The translations under genes and the position numbers were made by a program. DNA of 64,000 nt, taken from NCBI RefSeq assembly GCF_000520955.1, contig NZ_JACC01000032.1:17672-81671 (forward strand), given 5' to 3'. The stretch is from Aquimarina pacifica. GTDB lineage: Bacteria > Bacteroidota > Bacteroidia > Flavobacteriales > Flavobacteriaceae. Shown here piece after piece: positions 30,530 to 41,300 of this stretch. The stretch's first letter is position 1, and each line of letters starts with the position of its first letter. The notes beneath the pieces are model-generated. The model was given only the letters and a program-made list of their open reading frames with translations. It did no database searches and was not told the DNA's origin.

Positions 30530-31273
30530 TTAATATTTAGATATGAATTGAGCAAAATCTTTTGGATAATTTGCTAAGGCATATTCCATCAAATCATCTG
30601 TTTCTGCTTCTTGAGTTTTTACTTTCCCATCAAATCTTTCAAATACTTCAATATCTTTAAGAAGTCCGTGAGCTTCAACAACTTTATATAAATAACTTTG
30701 CTTCAAAAAGTTAGAAAACTTCAAAAACTCTATTTGATTGTTAAAAAGACTTTTGTTTTTATACAGTGATGTGAAATAACTTTCGAAATAGTGACCAATA
30801 ACCTGAGGATTAGCACACTTAAAAACAGATACATCGTAAAGCTTTACATTCTCTTCATCAAAATCAAAAAAGAATTTCGCTCCTTTTTCCTTATAAAAAT
30901 CTACGGATTCTTTTCTACTAACTTCTCTTTCTCCTCGAACAAAGAAATCTTTTACTTCTATATCTTTATTAAATGGTACTTTATGGTCAATATAGAGATA
31001 ATCAGGTTGAAGATGCACTAATTTTTGAAATCCAATAACCTGAGCATCAACTTCTGAAACCTCATCTGTTGCTGTTTCCATTAGATGTGAAACATTATCA
31101 TAAGGAATCCCTAACTGTTTAACCAAGGCTACACCTCGATTATCTGTAAACAAAGAAATTTTACCAAACTTTTTTTTGACTTCTATTGCACTTAATAAAA
31201 GGCTTGTAAGTTCTTTTGCTTTATTATGGGTATTAGCCAACAAGCTCGCGCGAAATATATGGATAGGTGTCAT
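30530..31273 (-). CDS. DUF6734-like protein, probable GT-A-fold sugar transferase relative
   Basis: 247 residues without signal peptide or membrane span. The first 41 bases overlap the end of the upstream gene (31233-32891), which indicates translational coupling. It looks like a divergent relative of the N-terminal half of that neighbour: KISLFTDNRG near the start, then the PDYLYIDHKV stretch in the place where that protein has FVYIDWNIHL. This pattern resembles the DUF6734 family of Bacteroidota, which I associate with GT-A-like folds; the assignment is by eye. The Asp in the YIDH position could bind a metal-nucleotide, but the full DxD is missing, so it may be inactive or act as a partner subunit. 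Confidence 0.6.
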   Translation of the reverse strand: MTPIHIFRASLLANTHNKAKELTSLLLSAIEVKKKFGKISLFTDNRGVALVKQLGIPYDNVSHLMETATDEVSEVDAQVIGFQKLVHLQPDYLYIDHKVPFNKDIEVKDFFVRGEREVSRKESVDFYKEKGAKFFFDFDEENVKLYDVSVFKCANPQVIGHYFESYFTSLYKNKSLFNNQIEFLKFSNFLKQSYLYKVVEAHGLLKDIEVFERFDGKVKTQEAETDDLMEYALANYPKDFAQFISKY

Positions 31274-32891
31274 CTTCGATTAGTGTTTTTTGATTTTTTG
31301 AATTAAATTTAAATAGCTCTAAGTGTGGATTAAGATCTTTGTTAGGATTAACTACAATTGGATCTTTTCTGTTATCGTGATCAGAATCAATTACAAATTT
31401 TCCAACATTTTCTTCTGTCTTTTGTTTTTCATTCTCAATTCTCATTTCATCTTCATGATCTATTACGTTTAGGCATAAATGTGATGGAACTAAATGCTGT
31501 TCTACCCCAATTTTTCTTAGTCTTACGGTGATTTCTATATCTTCAAAACCATAGTTCTCCATCTTTAGATTATATCCTCCGATTTCTCTAAAATCATCTC
31601 TATGCACCCCTACTCGCCCATAAGCACCTACGTGACTAACTATTGAACACCTGAAATATTGATTAGGTCTTTTTTCTATTTGACTCAAACAATATGTCAA
31701 ATAACTCTCTGTCATATAATTATCGGCATCTGCATTGAAAAGATATTCTCCCTTTGCTAGAAAATGAATGGCATTTTTAGGTAATGTTCTATGATAAAAC
31801 TGAGCATCATAATTTCTAAAATAATGTATCAATCCATCCTCAATACCTTTTACAAACCAATCTTGATCATATAAAATCTCCTGCAAACCATCTTGAGAGT
31901 TATAATCAATAATGTTAAGGTCGACTGCACCATCAAACTTTCGTGCTACTTCAAGATTACATTTTACTGTTTCTAGAAGGTGCTCTTTCCTATTCATTAC
32001 CACTGTACATAGACTAATCTTGACCTTGTTCTTAATTTCCCATTTCTTAGGTATTAGAAAATCATATTCTGGAAAATCATTTCGGATAATCTCAACATAA
32101 GTTTCTTGAATTTCTTCTCCACTAATAGTTGATACCTGATGATCCATACTCCCAACCTGAATCATTTTAGTTTCTAGTTCTCCAAACAATTTTCGAACAT
32201 TTGATTTTGTAGATTTAGTAATGCAAAACAATAAATATTCTTCAATGATCAAGCTCGAATCTACGTACCAATTACTAGCTCTTGTGGCTGTTAGGCATTG
32301 ATAAAAATTATTTACATATGTATCCCTAAGTTCAAGATTATTAAATCCTAAAATCCTACAATCAAAAGCGTACTCATTATTTTGTACAAATTCATCAATA
32401 TTGATACCTGTCATATCAACTATCCAAGAAAAAACCTTTAGAAATGGGAATTGTACTTTATGACTATTGGGATCTATAAACCCATCACGTACTATATTGT
32501 ATTCTGAAGCAACCAATACATCTTCTGTGTAATTCTTAATTATATTGGTGATCTCTCCTTCTTTCAAATGAATATTCCAGTCAATATAAACGAATGGTTC
32601 ATTTTGCTTTGCCAAAGCTAACATTTTGGCCTCGATCCAAAGATGTTCTCCGCTATTGACTAACTCTAAATCCGAAAAGACATCTCCAACATTTAGTTTT
32701 TCAAAATGTTGTGTACATGCTAAATCTGTAATGATCTCTATTTTAAAATTATTCTTTTTTGCATTTAATGCCGATAATGATAAATTAAGCATTGATTGCT
32801 GCAGAGTATCTTCAAAACTCCTCTTTTTTTCTGTTTTCTCCCATTGCTGTTTGATAGCTTTAGGCCAAAAACAATAAACCAGTTTGTTCAT
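31233..32891 (-). CDS. Two-domain protein: DUF6734-like N-half fused to GT2/galactosyltransferase-like C-half
   Basis: 552 residues, no signal peptide. Residues 1 to about 280 resemble a DUF6734-type domain (HLWIEAKMLALAKQ at 83-96, FVYIDWN at 100-106). From about 290 a family-2 glycosyltransferase domain begins (KISLCTVVMNRKEHL), with the metal-binding DxD as NADADN (Asp388, Asp390). An acceptor/catalytic block GFEDIEITVRLRKIG (448-462) follows, as in the galactosyltransferase C-terminal family. The enzyme probably transfers a hexose from a nucleotide sugar. It overlaps the 247-residue partner gene and sits just downstream of the peptide exporter gene, so peptide glycosylation is a reasonable guess. 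Glycan synthesis unrelated to the peptide cannot be excluded. Confidence 0.75.
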   Translation of the reverse strand: MNKLVYCFWPKAIKQQWEKTEKKRSFEDTLQQSMLNLSLSALNAKKNNFKIEIITDLACTQHFEKLNVGDVFSDLELVNSGEHLWIEAKMLALAKQNEPFVYIDWNIHLKEGEITNIIKNYTEDVLVASEYNIVRDGFIDPNSHKVQFPFLKVFSWIVDMTGINIDEFVQNNEYAFDCRILGFNNLELRDTYVNNFYQCLTATRASNWYVDSSLIIEEYLLFCITKSTKSNVRKLFGELETKMIQVGSMDHQVSTISGEEIQETYVEIIRNDFPEYDFLIPKKWEIKNKVKISLCTVVMNRKEHLLETVKCNLEVARKFDGAVDLNIIDYNSQDGLQEILYDQDWFVKGIEDGLIHYFRNYDAQFYHRTLPKNAIHFLAKGEYLFNADADNYMTESYLTYCLSQIEKRPNQYFRCSIVSHVGAYGRVGVHRDDFREIGGYNLKMENYGFEDIEITVRLRKIGVEQHLVPSHLCLNVIDHEDEMRIENEKQKTEENVGKFVIDSDHDNRKDPIVVNPNKDLNPHLELFKFNSKNQKTLIEDDTYPYISRELVG

Positions 32892-33277
32892 AGAATTGTG
32901 ATTTAATTATTTATTTTATATGTATTTAATTGAATGTTGTTATGCTTTAAAAATCCTCTTACGCTCCTTGTATTAAAACAGAAGCTTATATAGATAAAAA
33001 GTACTTCTCTTCTAAGACTAGTACCATTTATGATGTAGTTATGGTTAAAATAATCTGAAAATATTTTTTGCTAACCCAAGCCATATACATAGAGTATAAC
33101 AGCGCTACGATTTAACTTTCTGACTAAGAAATAATAGAAAAAGATAGTACGTCTGAAATTGCATTTTAAGTGCATCCTTCGAATGGGATACTACTGTATT
33201 AGCATATATCAATATTCTGACTATGCTTTATTTCTAATTTTTTTGATGATTTTCAAAAAAGAATTAATACGTAAATT
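32892..33277. other. Intergenic region ABC exporter - GT2 fusion gene (386 nt)
   Basis: The longest gap inside the synthetase operon. No credible reading frame and no TAnnTTTG box on the minus strand. An A/T-only hairpin (arms 33239-33246 and 33253-33260) lies 17 nt after the exporter stop; it lacks a G/C stem and is a poor terminator. Otherwise I see nothing in it. Confidence 0.5.
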
Positions 33278-34912
33278 CTAAGCCCAAAAACTTTCAGTAA
33301 GTTTTTCTTCTTTCTGAACTTGTACATCTTTTATAATCTGACCATGATCAAACTTTATAATACGATCAGCTTGATGAAAATAAGCATCGTCGTGTGTTAC
33401 AGCAATGATAGTTTTTCCTTCTGCCTTGAGTTTTGGTATTAATTTTTCGTAAAAGAATTTTCTGAAATGCGGATCTTGATCTGCAGCCCATTCATCGAGA
33501 ACTAGAATAGGTTTATTTTCTAATAATGTAAATATCAATGACATTCTTTTACTTTGTCCCTTAGAATAATGTCTTCTAGCAGACTCTTCTTTGTCATCCT
33601 CTACTACTTTATCCATACTCATGAGTTTAAGTAATTCTATATAATCTTTATTATTTTCTAATGTGTAATTATCATAATTCTTAGAAAAAATGTGATTATT
33701 AGTAAAAACCGCAGCTATTAAACTTTGTAAGTTATGTCTCTGTTCGTATTTTAAGTTTGTACCGTTGAGAATGGTTTGTCCTTCTGTTGCTTCATATAAT
33801 CCGGTAAGTACATTGATAAAAGTACTTTTCCCACTTCCATTTCCGCCAACTATAAAAATGGTCTCTCCTTCTTTAATCTCTAAGTTTATGGGGCCTAGAG
33901 CAAAACCATCTTCTTTATCTCCTGTGTAAGAAAAAGACATATCACGATACTGCAATGAATCAAATCTGGCTACGGGTCTCTCTGATGTCACGCCTTCTTC
34001 AAAAGAAATATGAAAATCTTTAACAAAGTTTTTAATTCTCTTATTGGCAACAATTAGTTGTGTATAGATAGGCTGTAAATTAATCAAATTGTTTATAGGT
34101 CCCGATATAAATAATATGATTACAACGTATGAGATAACATCTTTGGTTTCTAATAGTCCAAGAACGGGTAATAAAAATAATATAACAGCAACTACCATAT
34201 AAAGGCCATATTGACTTATCAAATTAATCGATAAAAACACATAATTAATTTTAAAATCAAGTTGTTTTGATTGATCACGATTAACTGATAGATATTTATT
34301 CATTAAAGAACTTCTTCTAAAAAAGTTTAGTTTCAATTCTTTAAAACCATTCATTACATCATCTACATACTTAAAATATTGTTCATTATATACTTTTAAC
34401 TCAGCCACTTGTTTTGACATAGAGTGCATTATAATAAGATAACATACCGCTACTATAATAATCAAAGACAATACTATAAAAGCAGAAGGAACTGATAGTA
34501 AGAAAAGGTATACTATCCCCAATATTAACATTAAAATAGAATTTACTGTATGCGTTACAGTCTGCGGTAAAGAGGCAAATGTACGCAAATCCTCTACCGC
34601 TGTGTAGAATCGATACTTTCCGAATTTTTCTAAAAGAATTAGAGGGGCTTTTAATATTTGATTAAAAATTTTCTTTTCATTTTCATATAATAGTTCAAAA
34701 GAAAAGTGGTTTAGTTTTTTCTGAAAAATTATATTTAATAAATAGGTATATACTACAATTGCCAGAAAAACTATCCCTATATAATCTTTAGAAAACTCTG
34801 GATTTCCTGATAAGACGTTATTAATTATATAGATAATTCCAAAACTTAATACAGTATTTGGAATAGCATATAATACTATATAAACAATCGATTTAAATTT
34901 TAGTTTTAACAT
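33278..34912 (-). CDS. Cyclic-peptide-type ABC exporter (PvdE/SyrD-like), fused membrane and ATPase domains
   Basis: 544 residues. Six or so hydrophobic segments in 1-290 form the membrane domain. The ATPase carries Walker A GGNGSGKST (356-364), signature YSKGQSKR (449-456) and the Walker B/D-loop block LDEWAADQDPHFRKFFY (472-488), then His507. DEWAADQDPxFRxxFY is the hallmark of the exporter family of pyoverdine PvdE, syringopeptin SyrD and YojI. The enzyme should move a peptide across the inner membrane at the cost of ATP. Being encoded with the NRPS genes, it most likely exports their product or an intermediate to the periplasm, where the protease and the anchored hydrolase act. A possible own promoter element lies at 34986-34993. 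Confidence 0.92.
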   Translation of the reverse strand: MLKLKFKSIVYIVLYAIPNTVLSFGIIYIINNVLSGNPEFSKDYIGIVFLAIVVYTYLLNIIFQKKLNHFSFELLYENEKKIFNQILKAPLILLEKFGKYRFYTAVEDLRTFASLPQTVTHTVNSILMLILGIVYLFLLSVPSAFIVLSLIIIVAVCYLIIMHSMSKQVAELKVYNEQYFKYVDDVMNGFKELKLNFFRRSSLMNKYLSVNRDQSKQLDFKINYVFLSINLISQYGLYMVVAVILFLLPVLGLLETKDVISYVVIILFISGPINNLINLQPIYTQLIVANKRIKNFVKDFHISFEEGVTSERPVARFDSLQYRDMSFSYTGDKEDGFALGPINLEIKEGETIFIVGGNGSGKSTFINVLTGLYEATEGQTILNGTNLKYEQRHNLQSLIAAVFTNNHIFSKNYDNYTLENNKDYIELLKLMSMDKVVEDDKEESARRHYSKGQSKRMSLIFTLLENKPILVLDEWAADQDPHFRKFFYEKLIPKLKAEGKTIIAVTHDDAYFHQADRIIKFDHGQIIKDVQVQKEEKLTESFWA

Positions 34913-34985
34913 TTCTTTTGAAATTTAAATTTTGATAACTGATTACTGGATTTCGTTAATTGAATATATTTCTATATCTAACATC

Positions 34986-34993
34986 CAAATCTA
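34986..34993 (-). promoter_or_regulatory. Possible -7 promoter box upstream of the ABC exporter
   Basis: On the minus strand this reads TAGATTTG, a full match to the Bacteroidota -7 consensus TAnnTTTG, 74 nt before the exporter start. No TTG box at the usual 17-23 nt spacing was found, so the call is weak. Confidence 0.25.
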
Positions 34994-35017
34994 TTTTGAC
35001 TTAATTTTAAGGAGGGT

Positions 35018-35141
35018 GACTATACCTGTTCTAATTTAAATTGAGCTAAGAGAAAACTATGATATAGCAGTGGCTATACCTCTCTTTTATTTTAAAGTGT
35101 CAAGTAAAAAGACACAATTTTTATTACGTAAACTTAGTTTA
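35018..35141. promoter_or_regulatory. Cluster of dyads in the thioesterase-exporter gap
   Basis: Inside the 266-nt gap lie a perfect dyad TATAGC-AGTG-GCTATA (35063-35078), two CTATACCT copies 54 nt apart (35020-35027, 35074-35081) and GTGTC/GACAC arms at 35097-35115. The palindrome TAAACTTAGTTTA (35129-35141) also occurs at 54946-54958 upstream of the oxygenase gene. Such dyads can bind dimeric regulators, for instance the NarL-type regulator encoded at 56028; this is inference. Confidence 0.35.
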
Positions 35142-35178
35142 GAAATGGTGTTAAATCTGTAAATAAATACTAGTACAC

Positions 35179-35928
35179 TTAATAAATAGGCTTTAGTGAT
35201 AATTCATCAGAATTATTGATAATTATATTGGCTATTTGATCAGAATGCTTATGAATGAAGAAATGATTTCCTTCTAAAATTTTGTATTGAAACTTTGAAG
35301 TTGTAAACCTCTCCCAATTTTTTATATTTTTCGAATTCCTTTCCTCTGAACCCATCAGCACATAAATTGGTGATTTAAGTTGTATATCCTGATCAATATT
35401 TTCCTTCTCCAAAACTTCAAAATCTGACCTCATTATTGGGCTAAAAAATTCGTATAATTCTTCGGATTGTAATACTTCTTCTGGTATTCCTCCTAAACGT
35501 CTTAATTCTGTTTTGAAGTCTTCATCATTCATTAAATATCTCTTCTTTATTACTTCAATACCATTTTCATCAATTTCTATAACTCCTGGTCCGGCATTGC
35601 CAGAAACCACTAAACTTAGCGGTGGGTCAAAAACTTCTTCTAGTTTCTTTGTTAAAAATAGCCCTAGAGTGGCCCCCATACTGTGCCCATATATCATATA
35701 AGGTTTATCATTCCTAAGCTCTCTTATTTGACGATAATAATCTAGAACCGCAGCATTAAAATCTACTAGAATGTCCTCATGTAATCGCTTTCCTCTTCCT
35801 GGTAGTTCTAATGAAATTAATTCAAAATTGGTATCAAACCCCATGGTTTTTTTAAGGAAATCATAAGAGTAACAATTCCCTCCTGCAAAATGGAGAAAGA
35901 ATATTTGTGTTTTATCTAACTTATACAT
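35179..35928 (-). CDS. Type II thioesterase
   Basis: 249 residues, cytoplasmic alpha/beta hydrolase of the external thioesterase family. The family opening FLHFAGGNCYSY (11-22), the nucleophile elbow GHSMG with Ser83 and His222 (EGNHFFIH) are clear. The loop that usually carries the acidic residue as GxxD reads MGSEERN here, so Glu195 or Glu196 may substitute; this is unusual but tolerable. The enzyme removes wrong or stalled acyl groups from carrier domains of the synthetases. It follows the TonB receptor gene with a 15-nt gap and precedes the exporter gene. It is free-standing, so it should not be taken for the missing chain-release domain. Confidence 0.92.
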   Translation of the reverse strand: MYKLDKTQIFFLHFAGGNCYSYDFLKKTMGFDTNFELISLELPGRGKRLHEDILVDFNAAVLDYYRQIRELRNDKPYMIYGHSMGATLGLFLTKKLEEVFDPPLSLVVSGNAGPGVIEIDENGIEVIKKRYLMNDEDFKTELRRLGGIPEEVLQSEELYEFFSPIMRSDFEVLEKENIDQDIQLKSPIYVLMGSEERNSKNIKNWERFTTSKFQYKILEGNHFFIHKHSDQIANIIINNSDELSLKPIY

Positions 35929-35943
35929 ATCGTTAATTTTTAT

Positions 35944-38334
35944 TTAGATTCCTGCCCTTCTCTTTTCTTCTTCATTACCAGAGTTTCTATTTTTAGAATT
36001 AATATTCTTATTCCCAAATTTGTAACTCATTGATATTTTCAAGTAACGATTACTCGGAAAAGATTGGTACGTTTGCTTAACATCATTAACAATAAAAGTT
36101 CTCTTGACAGGACTCGTGTCAAAAATATCATAGACTCCGACCGTTGTTTGCAAGTTATTATCAAACATTGAATGTCTTAAAGTAAGATCAATACTGAAAG
36201 CCTCACTATTATCAAAAAGATAAGATTTAGACGGAGAATTATACCATGAATTAATCTGGCCTTTAAGTGTTTTGGATCTATTCAAGGTAAAAGTATTATT
36301 AGTGCTAAAATAGAAACCCCAACCATTTTGTTCTACTGCATCAACATTTTCATTATAAAAATCAGATTCTGAATAACTTAAACTAATTGTATTCTGGCTT
36401 TCCCACCAAGAAAAAGCACTTAATTGATACGTTTGATTAATACCATAATTATATTGATCATTAAAATTTTCTCTTGTAATTAATTGCTCATTGGTCTCAT
36501 CATTTACAGAAAAGACGGGTCCAAAACCATCAGAGGTATAGCTCAAAAATAGATTGGTAGTTAATTTTCCTTTATAGGTATGACTCAGTTCAATATTATC
36601 GGTAAATGAGGGTTGTAAGAAAGGATTTCCTACCGATGACATATTACTGTTAATTATAAACCTAAAAGGGTTTAAAAAAGTATAGTATGGCCTGTTTATT
36701 CTTTTTCCATAACTCCCTGAGAAAGAATTATCGTCATTCATTTTATACGACAAATATGCTGTCGGAAAAACTTTTGTATAGTCATTGGTATTCGTGACAT
36801 TTAAGGTTCGAGATATCCCTTTTGTATCTGTGCCTTCATATCGCAACCCTATTTGAGCAGTCCATTTTTCTGTTAATTCTCTGGTCGCATTAATATAAAT
36901 GGCCTTTGTTTCTTCTTCATATTCAAACTCATTTGAGAGTCCGGTGTTTAGAAAAGGTTCATCATCTATAATATCAAAATAAGTAGGAACACTTTCATTA
37001 TTAATAACACTAAATTTCCCTCCATATGATAGCTTGAGCTTATCAATAGGATGCTCAACATCAATTCTTGCGCTATAATTTATATAATCTAATTCAACCA
37101 GGTTATTCTGTGCCGTTATTAGATTGAGAAAAGTATTTGTTGCTGATAAACTATTGGTAACAAAATCTCTATCTTGTTGTTCTGAATATTTAAAATAATC
37201 TAAATCAACTGATATTTTTCTTCCAAGGGTATCTAATTCAGTTATAAAATGAACATTGGCAGAATAATTATATGTATCATCTTTATTAAAACCTTTAGTT
37301 GTTAATAAAGAATCTAATGTATTTGAGGTATTAAAAATCTCTGTTACTGCATCATCTCCCATATCCGGTTGTAGCGTATTTCCTAAAAGCTGAATCCCCA
37401 TAGATGTTCTATCACTTATGTCATAATCAAATTCTACTCTTCCTGAAAAGCGTTTTTGTTGTGTTATTCTTTGTAACTCAGTTTGCCACAAACCATCGGT
37501 ATAAAAAACTTCTAATTCTTCTATTTCTTCAAAATCTCCTAATCGGGTATTCAAGTTAAGAAGTGCTCTAACCTTATTTTTATTATACAAGAAGTTATTT
37601 CTAAATTCATAATAGGCATACTTAGCCTGAACATAAGTTCCTGATGTAGAGTTGCTCCAAGTATTTTTAACTCCTTTTTTATAAACTATATTAATTAATC
37701 CACTGTTTCCCTCTGCTTCATACTTTGCTGGCGGATTTGTAATGATTTCTATTTTATCAATATCATCTGCTGCTATTGAACTTAAATAACTGGTAAGCTC
37801 ATCCTCAGAAAGTTGCATTAATCTCCCATCGATTAATATATTCATATTACTTTTTCCAATCATGACGATTTCGTCTCCCTGTACTCTAATGCCTGGTGCT
37901 ACTTTTAGAGCATCCATAACATCTCCTCCACTTACGGCTATATTGTTGTCCAGATTAAACACTAATCGATCTACTTTTCTTTCGATAGTTCTTTTTTTAG
38001 AAACCAATAGGACCTCATCGAGGCTATTATTTTCTTCTTCTAAAACAATATCTCCCAATACCACTGGTGCTTCTTCTAATACCACTTTTTTTGTCCAATC
38101 CTTATATCCTAAAAAACTTACATTAAGTAAATAACTTCCACTTATAGACTCTAAGCTAAAACTTCCATCATCTTCAGTTATACTTCCTGCAATAATTTCG
38201 CCATTAGAATTGGTAAGGAAAACATTAACAAAAGCCATGGGTTCAGTTTTGTTTTTTACTGTTCCTTTAACCTCAACCTGAGCAAGGCACCAATAAGGAA
38301 CTAATAAAAGGAGTAATATGCGTACTTTAAACAT
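35944..38334 (-). CDS. TonB-dependent outer-membrane receptor
   Basis: 796 residues. A signal peptide (1-19, ends CLAQ) is followed by a carboxypeptidase-regulatory-like beta-sandwich (about 20-105: VKGTVKNK, GSITEDDGSFSL) and a plug-like domain (about 115-220: GGDVMDALKVAPGIRV, NILIDGRLMQL). A beta-barrel of the CarboxypepD_reg/OMP beta-barrel group fills the rest. The C-terminus is a short hydrophilic tail rather than the classic terminal aromatic residue. It should bring a bulky ligand through the outer membrane with energy from TonB. Its place between NRPS2 (30 nt away) and the thioesterase suggests uptake of the finished peptide or its metal complex, but this barrel type is also used for other substrates. 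Confidence 0.9.
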   Translation of the reverse strand: MFKVRILLLLLVPYWCLAQVEVKGTVKNKTEPMAFVNVFLTNSNGEIIAGSITEDDGSFSLESISGSYLLNVSFLGYKDWTKKVVLEEAPVVLGDIVLEEENNSLDEVLLVSKKRTIERKVDRLVFNLDNNIAVSGGDVMDALKVAPGIRVQGDEIVMIGKSNMNILIDGRLMQLSEDELTSYLSSIAADDIDKIEIITNPPAKYEAEGNSGLINIVYKKGVKNTWSNSTSGTYVQAKYAYYEFRNNFLYNKNKVRALLNLNTRLGDFEEIEELEVFYTDGLWQTELQRITQQKRFSGRVEFDYDISDRTSMGIQLLGNTLQPDMGDDAVTEIFNTSNTLDSLLTTKGFNKDDTYNYSANVHFITELDTLGRKISVDLDYFKYSEQQDRDFVTNSLSATNTFLNLITAQNNLVELDYINYSARIDVEHPIDKLKLSYGGKFSVINNESVPTYFDIIDDEPFLNTGLSNEFEYEEETKAIYINATRELTEKWTAQIGLRYEGTDTKGISRTLNVTNTNDYTKVFPTAYLSYKMNDDNSFSGSYGKRINRPYYTFLNPFRFIINSNMSSVGNPFLQPSFTDNIELSHTYKGKLTTNLFLSYTSDGFGPVFSVNDETNEQLITRENFNDQYNYGINQTYQLSAFSWWESQNTISLSYSESDFYNENVDAVEQNGWGFYFSTNNTFTLNRSKTLKGQINSWYNSPSKSYLFDNSEAFSIDLTLRHSMFDNNLQTTVGVYDIFDTSPVKRTFIVNDVKQTYQSFPSNRYLKISMSYKFGNKNINSKNRNSGNEEEKRRAGI

Positions 38335-38364
38335 TGTGAAAGGGTTTATTTATTGATTAAGATT

Positions 38365-41300
38365 TTAAGATTTAGCTTGCACTTTATTAATTTTCAGAAG
38401 TTGATTCTCTAAAAACGAATTCATATATAATTGGGGATATAAATTAAGCAACTGCATTGGTGTAGTAAGACTTATCTCTATTGCATTTTTATACAGTACA
38501 CATGTAAGGTCTGATCCTTTTGTATAATCATTTTTATTGTGAATCTTGGTATAAGACTGAGCTCCTTCTATGGATAGATCACTTTTATTTCTTAGTTGAA
38601 AATTAAATAGACCAGCGACTTTAAAATCTATATCATTACCTGTTCTATCCAAAATATCTTTTCGCATCACATTATATGGAATAGACTGATGCATTCTTGC
38701 CTGCGTATATTCCTCGTACACTAATCTTATATGATCTAATTCATCCATTTCAATATATGGTGTTATGGGCAATGGCAAAAAGTTGCAGACCACTCCTAAC
38801 ACATTATTAATTTGAATGTCTCTATCAAGGACTTCTCGTCCATCAATAATCATTAAATGTAATTCTTTACCTATATGCTTTAATGAGCTAAGCAACCTTT
38901 GGTGTGCTGTCATTATAATTGCATTTATAGGTACTCCATAGTAATCAGCAGTTTTTAGAATATGACTAAATTCATCTCCAGAAACTATTACTTTCTCTGT
39001 AATACAATCCGAATATTGGTCATTAGTTATGGGATCTGAAAAAGGAAGGGTTCCTAATTTCTGTCTCCAGAATTTTTTCGAATTCGAGGCTTTTTTAGAA
39101 TTCAAAAAATTACTTTGCCAAATCTCAAAATCGAAACTAGATATATAGTTTGGCTCTACAGTTTTTTTATTATAAAAATCCTGTAAATGACCTGCAATAA
39201 TCTGATTACTATACATATCTGTTAGTATATGATGAATACTAACAAAAAGATGTGCCTCACCATTTTTTTCGGGTACGATAAAAAGTCTAATTAACTCTCC
39301 TTTAAAAAGATCATAGGGTTGATGAAAAAAGTTTAGAATTTCTTCTTGAGTCTGAGAATATTCAGATACTTTAAAATTCTCTTTACTACGAATCGCTAAT
39401 TTTACTTTTTCTGGGCTTTCTACTTCTTGAATTACATTTCCATGAATCTCTTTTAGATGCACTCGTAAAAAGGGATATTTTTTTAAAAACTTACGAAATG
39501 TTTGTTCAAAAGTTTCTTGGGTATACCATTCTATTTTAATCGGTCTAAGTATCCCGTGTGACTGGCTTTTATATAGAAATGGTTTTTGGTTATAAGATAG
39601 CACATAATTTTTTTGACCTACGTCTACTAAACCTTTCTTTGCATATCCCTTGGCATGTGTATTATTTTCTACTTCCGTGCCAGAAGTTAATTGTTCGATG
39701 ATTTCCTCTAAGTAAAATTGGTATTTATTAACTAGTCGATTAATAGTACTCTCTTTATATATCTGTTTAGAAAAATTAATTGACAACTGCAACTGACCAA
39801 AAGACATCATTCCTAAAACACTTAATAAAGCATCACTTCCATTAGAAGGATCTATACTATATCCAATATCCTCAGAAGAATATTCTAATATGCTAGATTC
39901 ACCTTGTATTGAGCTACCAAAATCTCCTAAATAATTGAATTCTACACTTGGATTAGGGTCTGTCAATTGTTCGTTTGTCAAATAATTTAGAATTCCGTAC
40001 CCAATACCCTTATCCGGATTTTTTCTCAAGTCCTTATCAATCTTCAAAACAGCATCTAAGCTATTTGATGTATTCGAAACATCTAATAAGAAAGGATAGA
40101 TTGTAGTAAACCAGCCAACAGTTCGACTTATATCGACATCGTCAATGATATCTTCTCTACCATGACCTTCTAATTTTAGCATTGTTTTTTCTGTTGAAAA
40201 TATTTCTTTAATTGCAAGGCCCAATGCAGCTATCAAAATAGAATTAATCTCGGTTTGGTATATACTATGAATACCTGTTTGAAGTATTTCTGTAGTTTTT
40301 TTATCTATCTTAAAAGATATTGTAGCATCATAATTAACAATAGGACTTGATACCTCTATATCTTGCGGAAGTCTTTTTATATTTTTTCTACAAATGGACT
40401 CCCAATATTTTCTTTCTTGAAGAATTAACGGTTCTTCTGCGTATTGATTTTGTAAAAATGCCCATTTCTGAAAGGAATCTGTTTTTGGTGGTAAAAACAA
40501 TTCCTGATCATTTTTAAACTGTGCGAATAATGAAGCCAAATCCATCATCAAAATTCTCCAAGAAACACCGTCAACAACAAGGTGATGAATTATCAGGACT
40601 AACCTATCTCCATCAGATAGTCTAAAATGCCCTATTTTGAATAAAGGTCCTTTTTCTAAATTAATACTTGACTGAAGAGCTCCTGCCAATTGAGACATGG
40701 TCTCTAATGCATTCTTCTCCTGGACTAAATCATAAAAGTCAATCGAAAAAGCCTTTTCTGAAGACTCATAGGTATATTGAGACCATTCTCCATCTTTTTT
40801 AGGAAAAACGCTTCTTAATGCATCATGGTGTTCTACCAAATGCCCGATACACGTTACTAATGCTTTGCTCGGTATTTCCTCTTTACTTTTTAATATTACT
40901 GATTGATTATAATGATGATGAACTACAAATGTTGGATCCTTAAAAAAGTGTTTCTGAATAGGAGTAAATAGTACATCTCCTACAACTTTTTGTTGATCAA
41001 TTGTATTCAAATCCTCGGATAGCAGAGTGGCTAATTCTCTAAAATCTTCTGCAGTTAATACATCTTTTGCTCTTAATTGATACCCATATTTTTTAAGTAA
41101 AGAAATTAGTTGAATGGACTTTATAGAATCACCACCAATTTTATAAAAACTATCCAAAACACTTATAACATCAATTTTGAGGACTTCTTTACAAGCCTCC
41201 AAAATTACTTTTTCTTTGTTTGAAGAAGGTGCTACATACTGAGCTGAAGCCTGATCCAAAGTATTCATTGCCAATAATGCCTTGTGGTCTATTTTTCCAT

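Noticed and set aside
18693..35175. Repeated ACTAGTAC palindrome (about 18695, 20638, 33018, 35168)
   Set aside because: An 8-mer of this composition is expected about once per window, one copy is inside a gene, and positions relative to genes are not constant.
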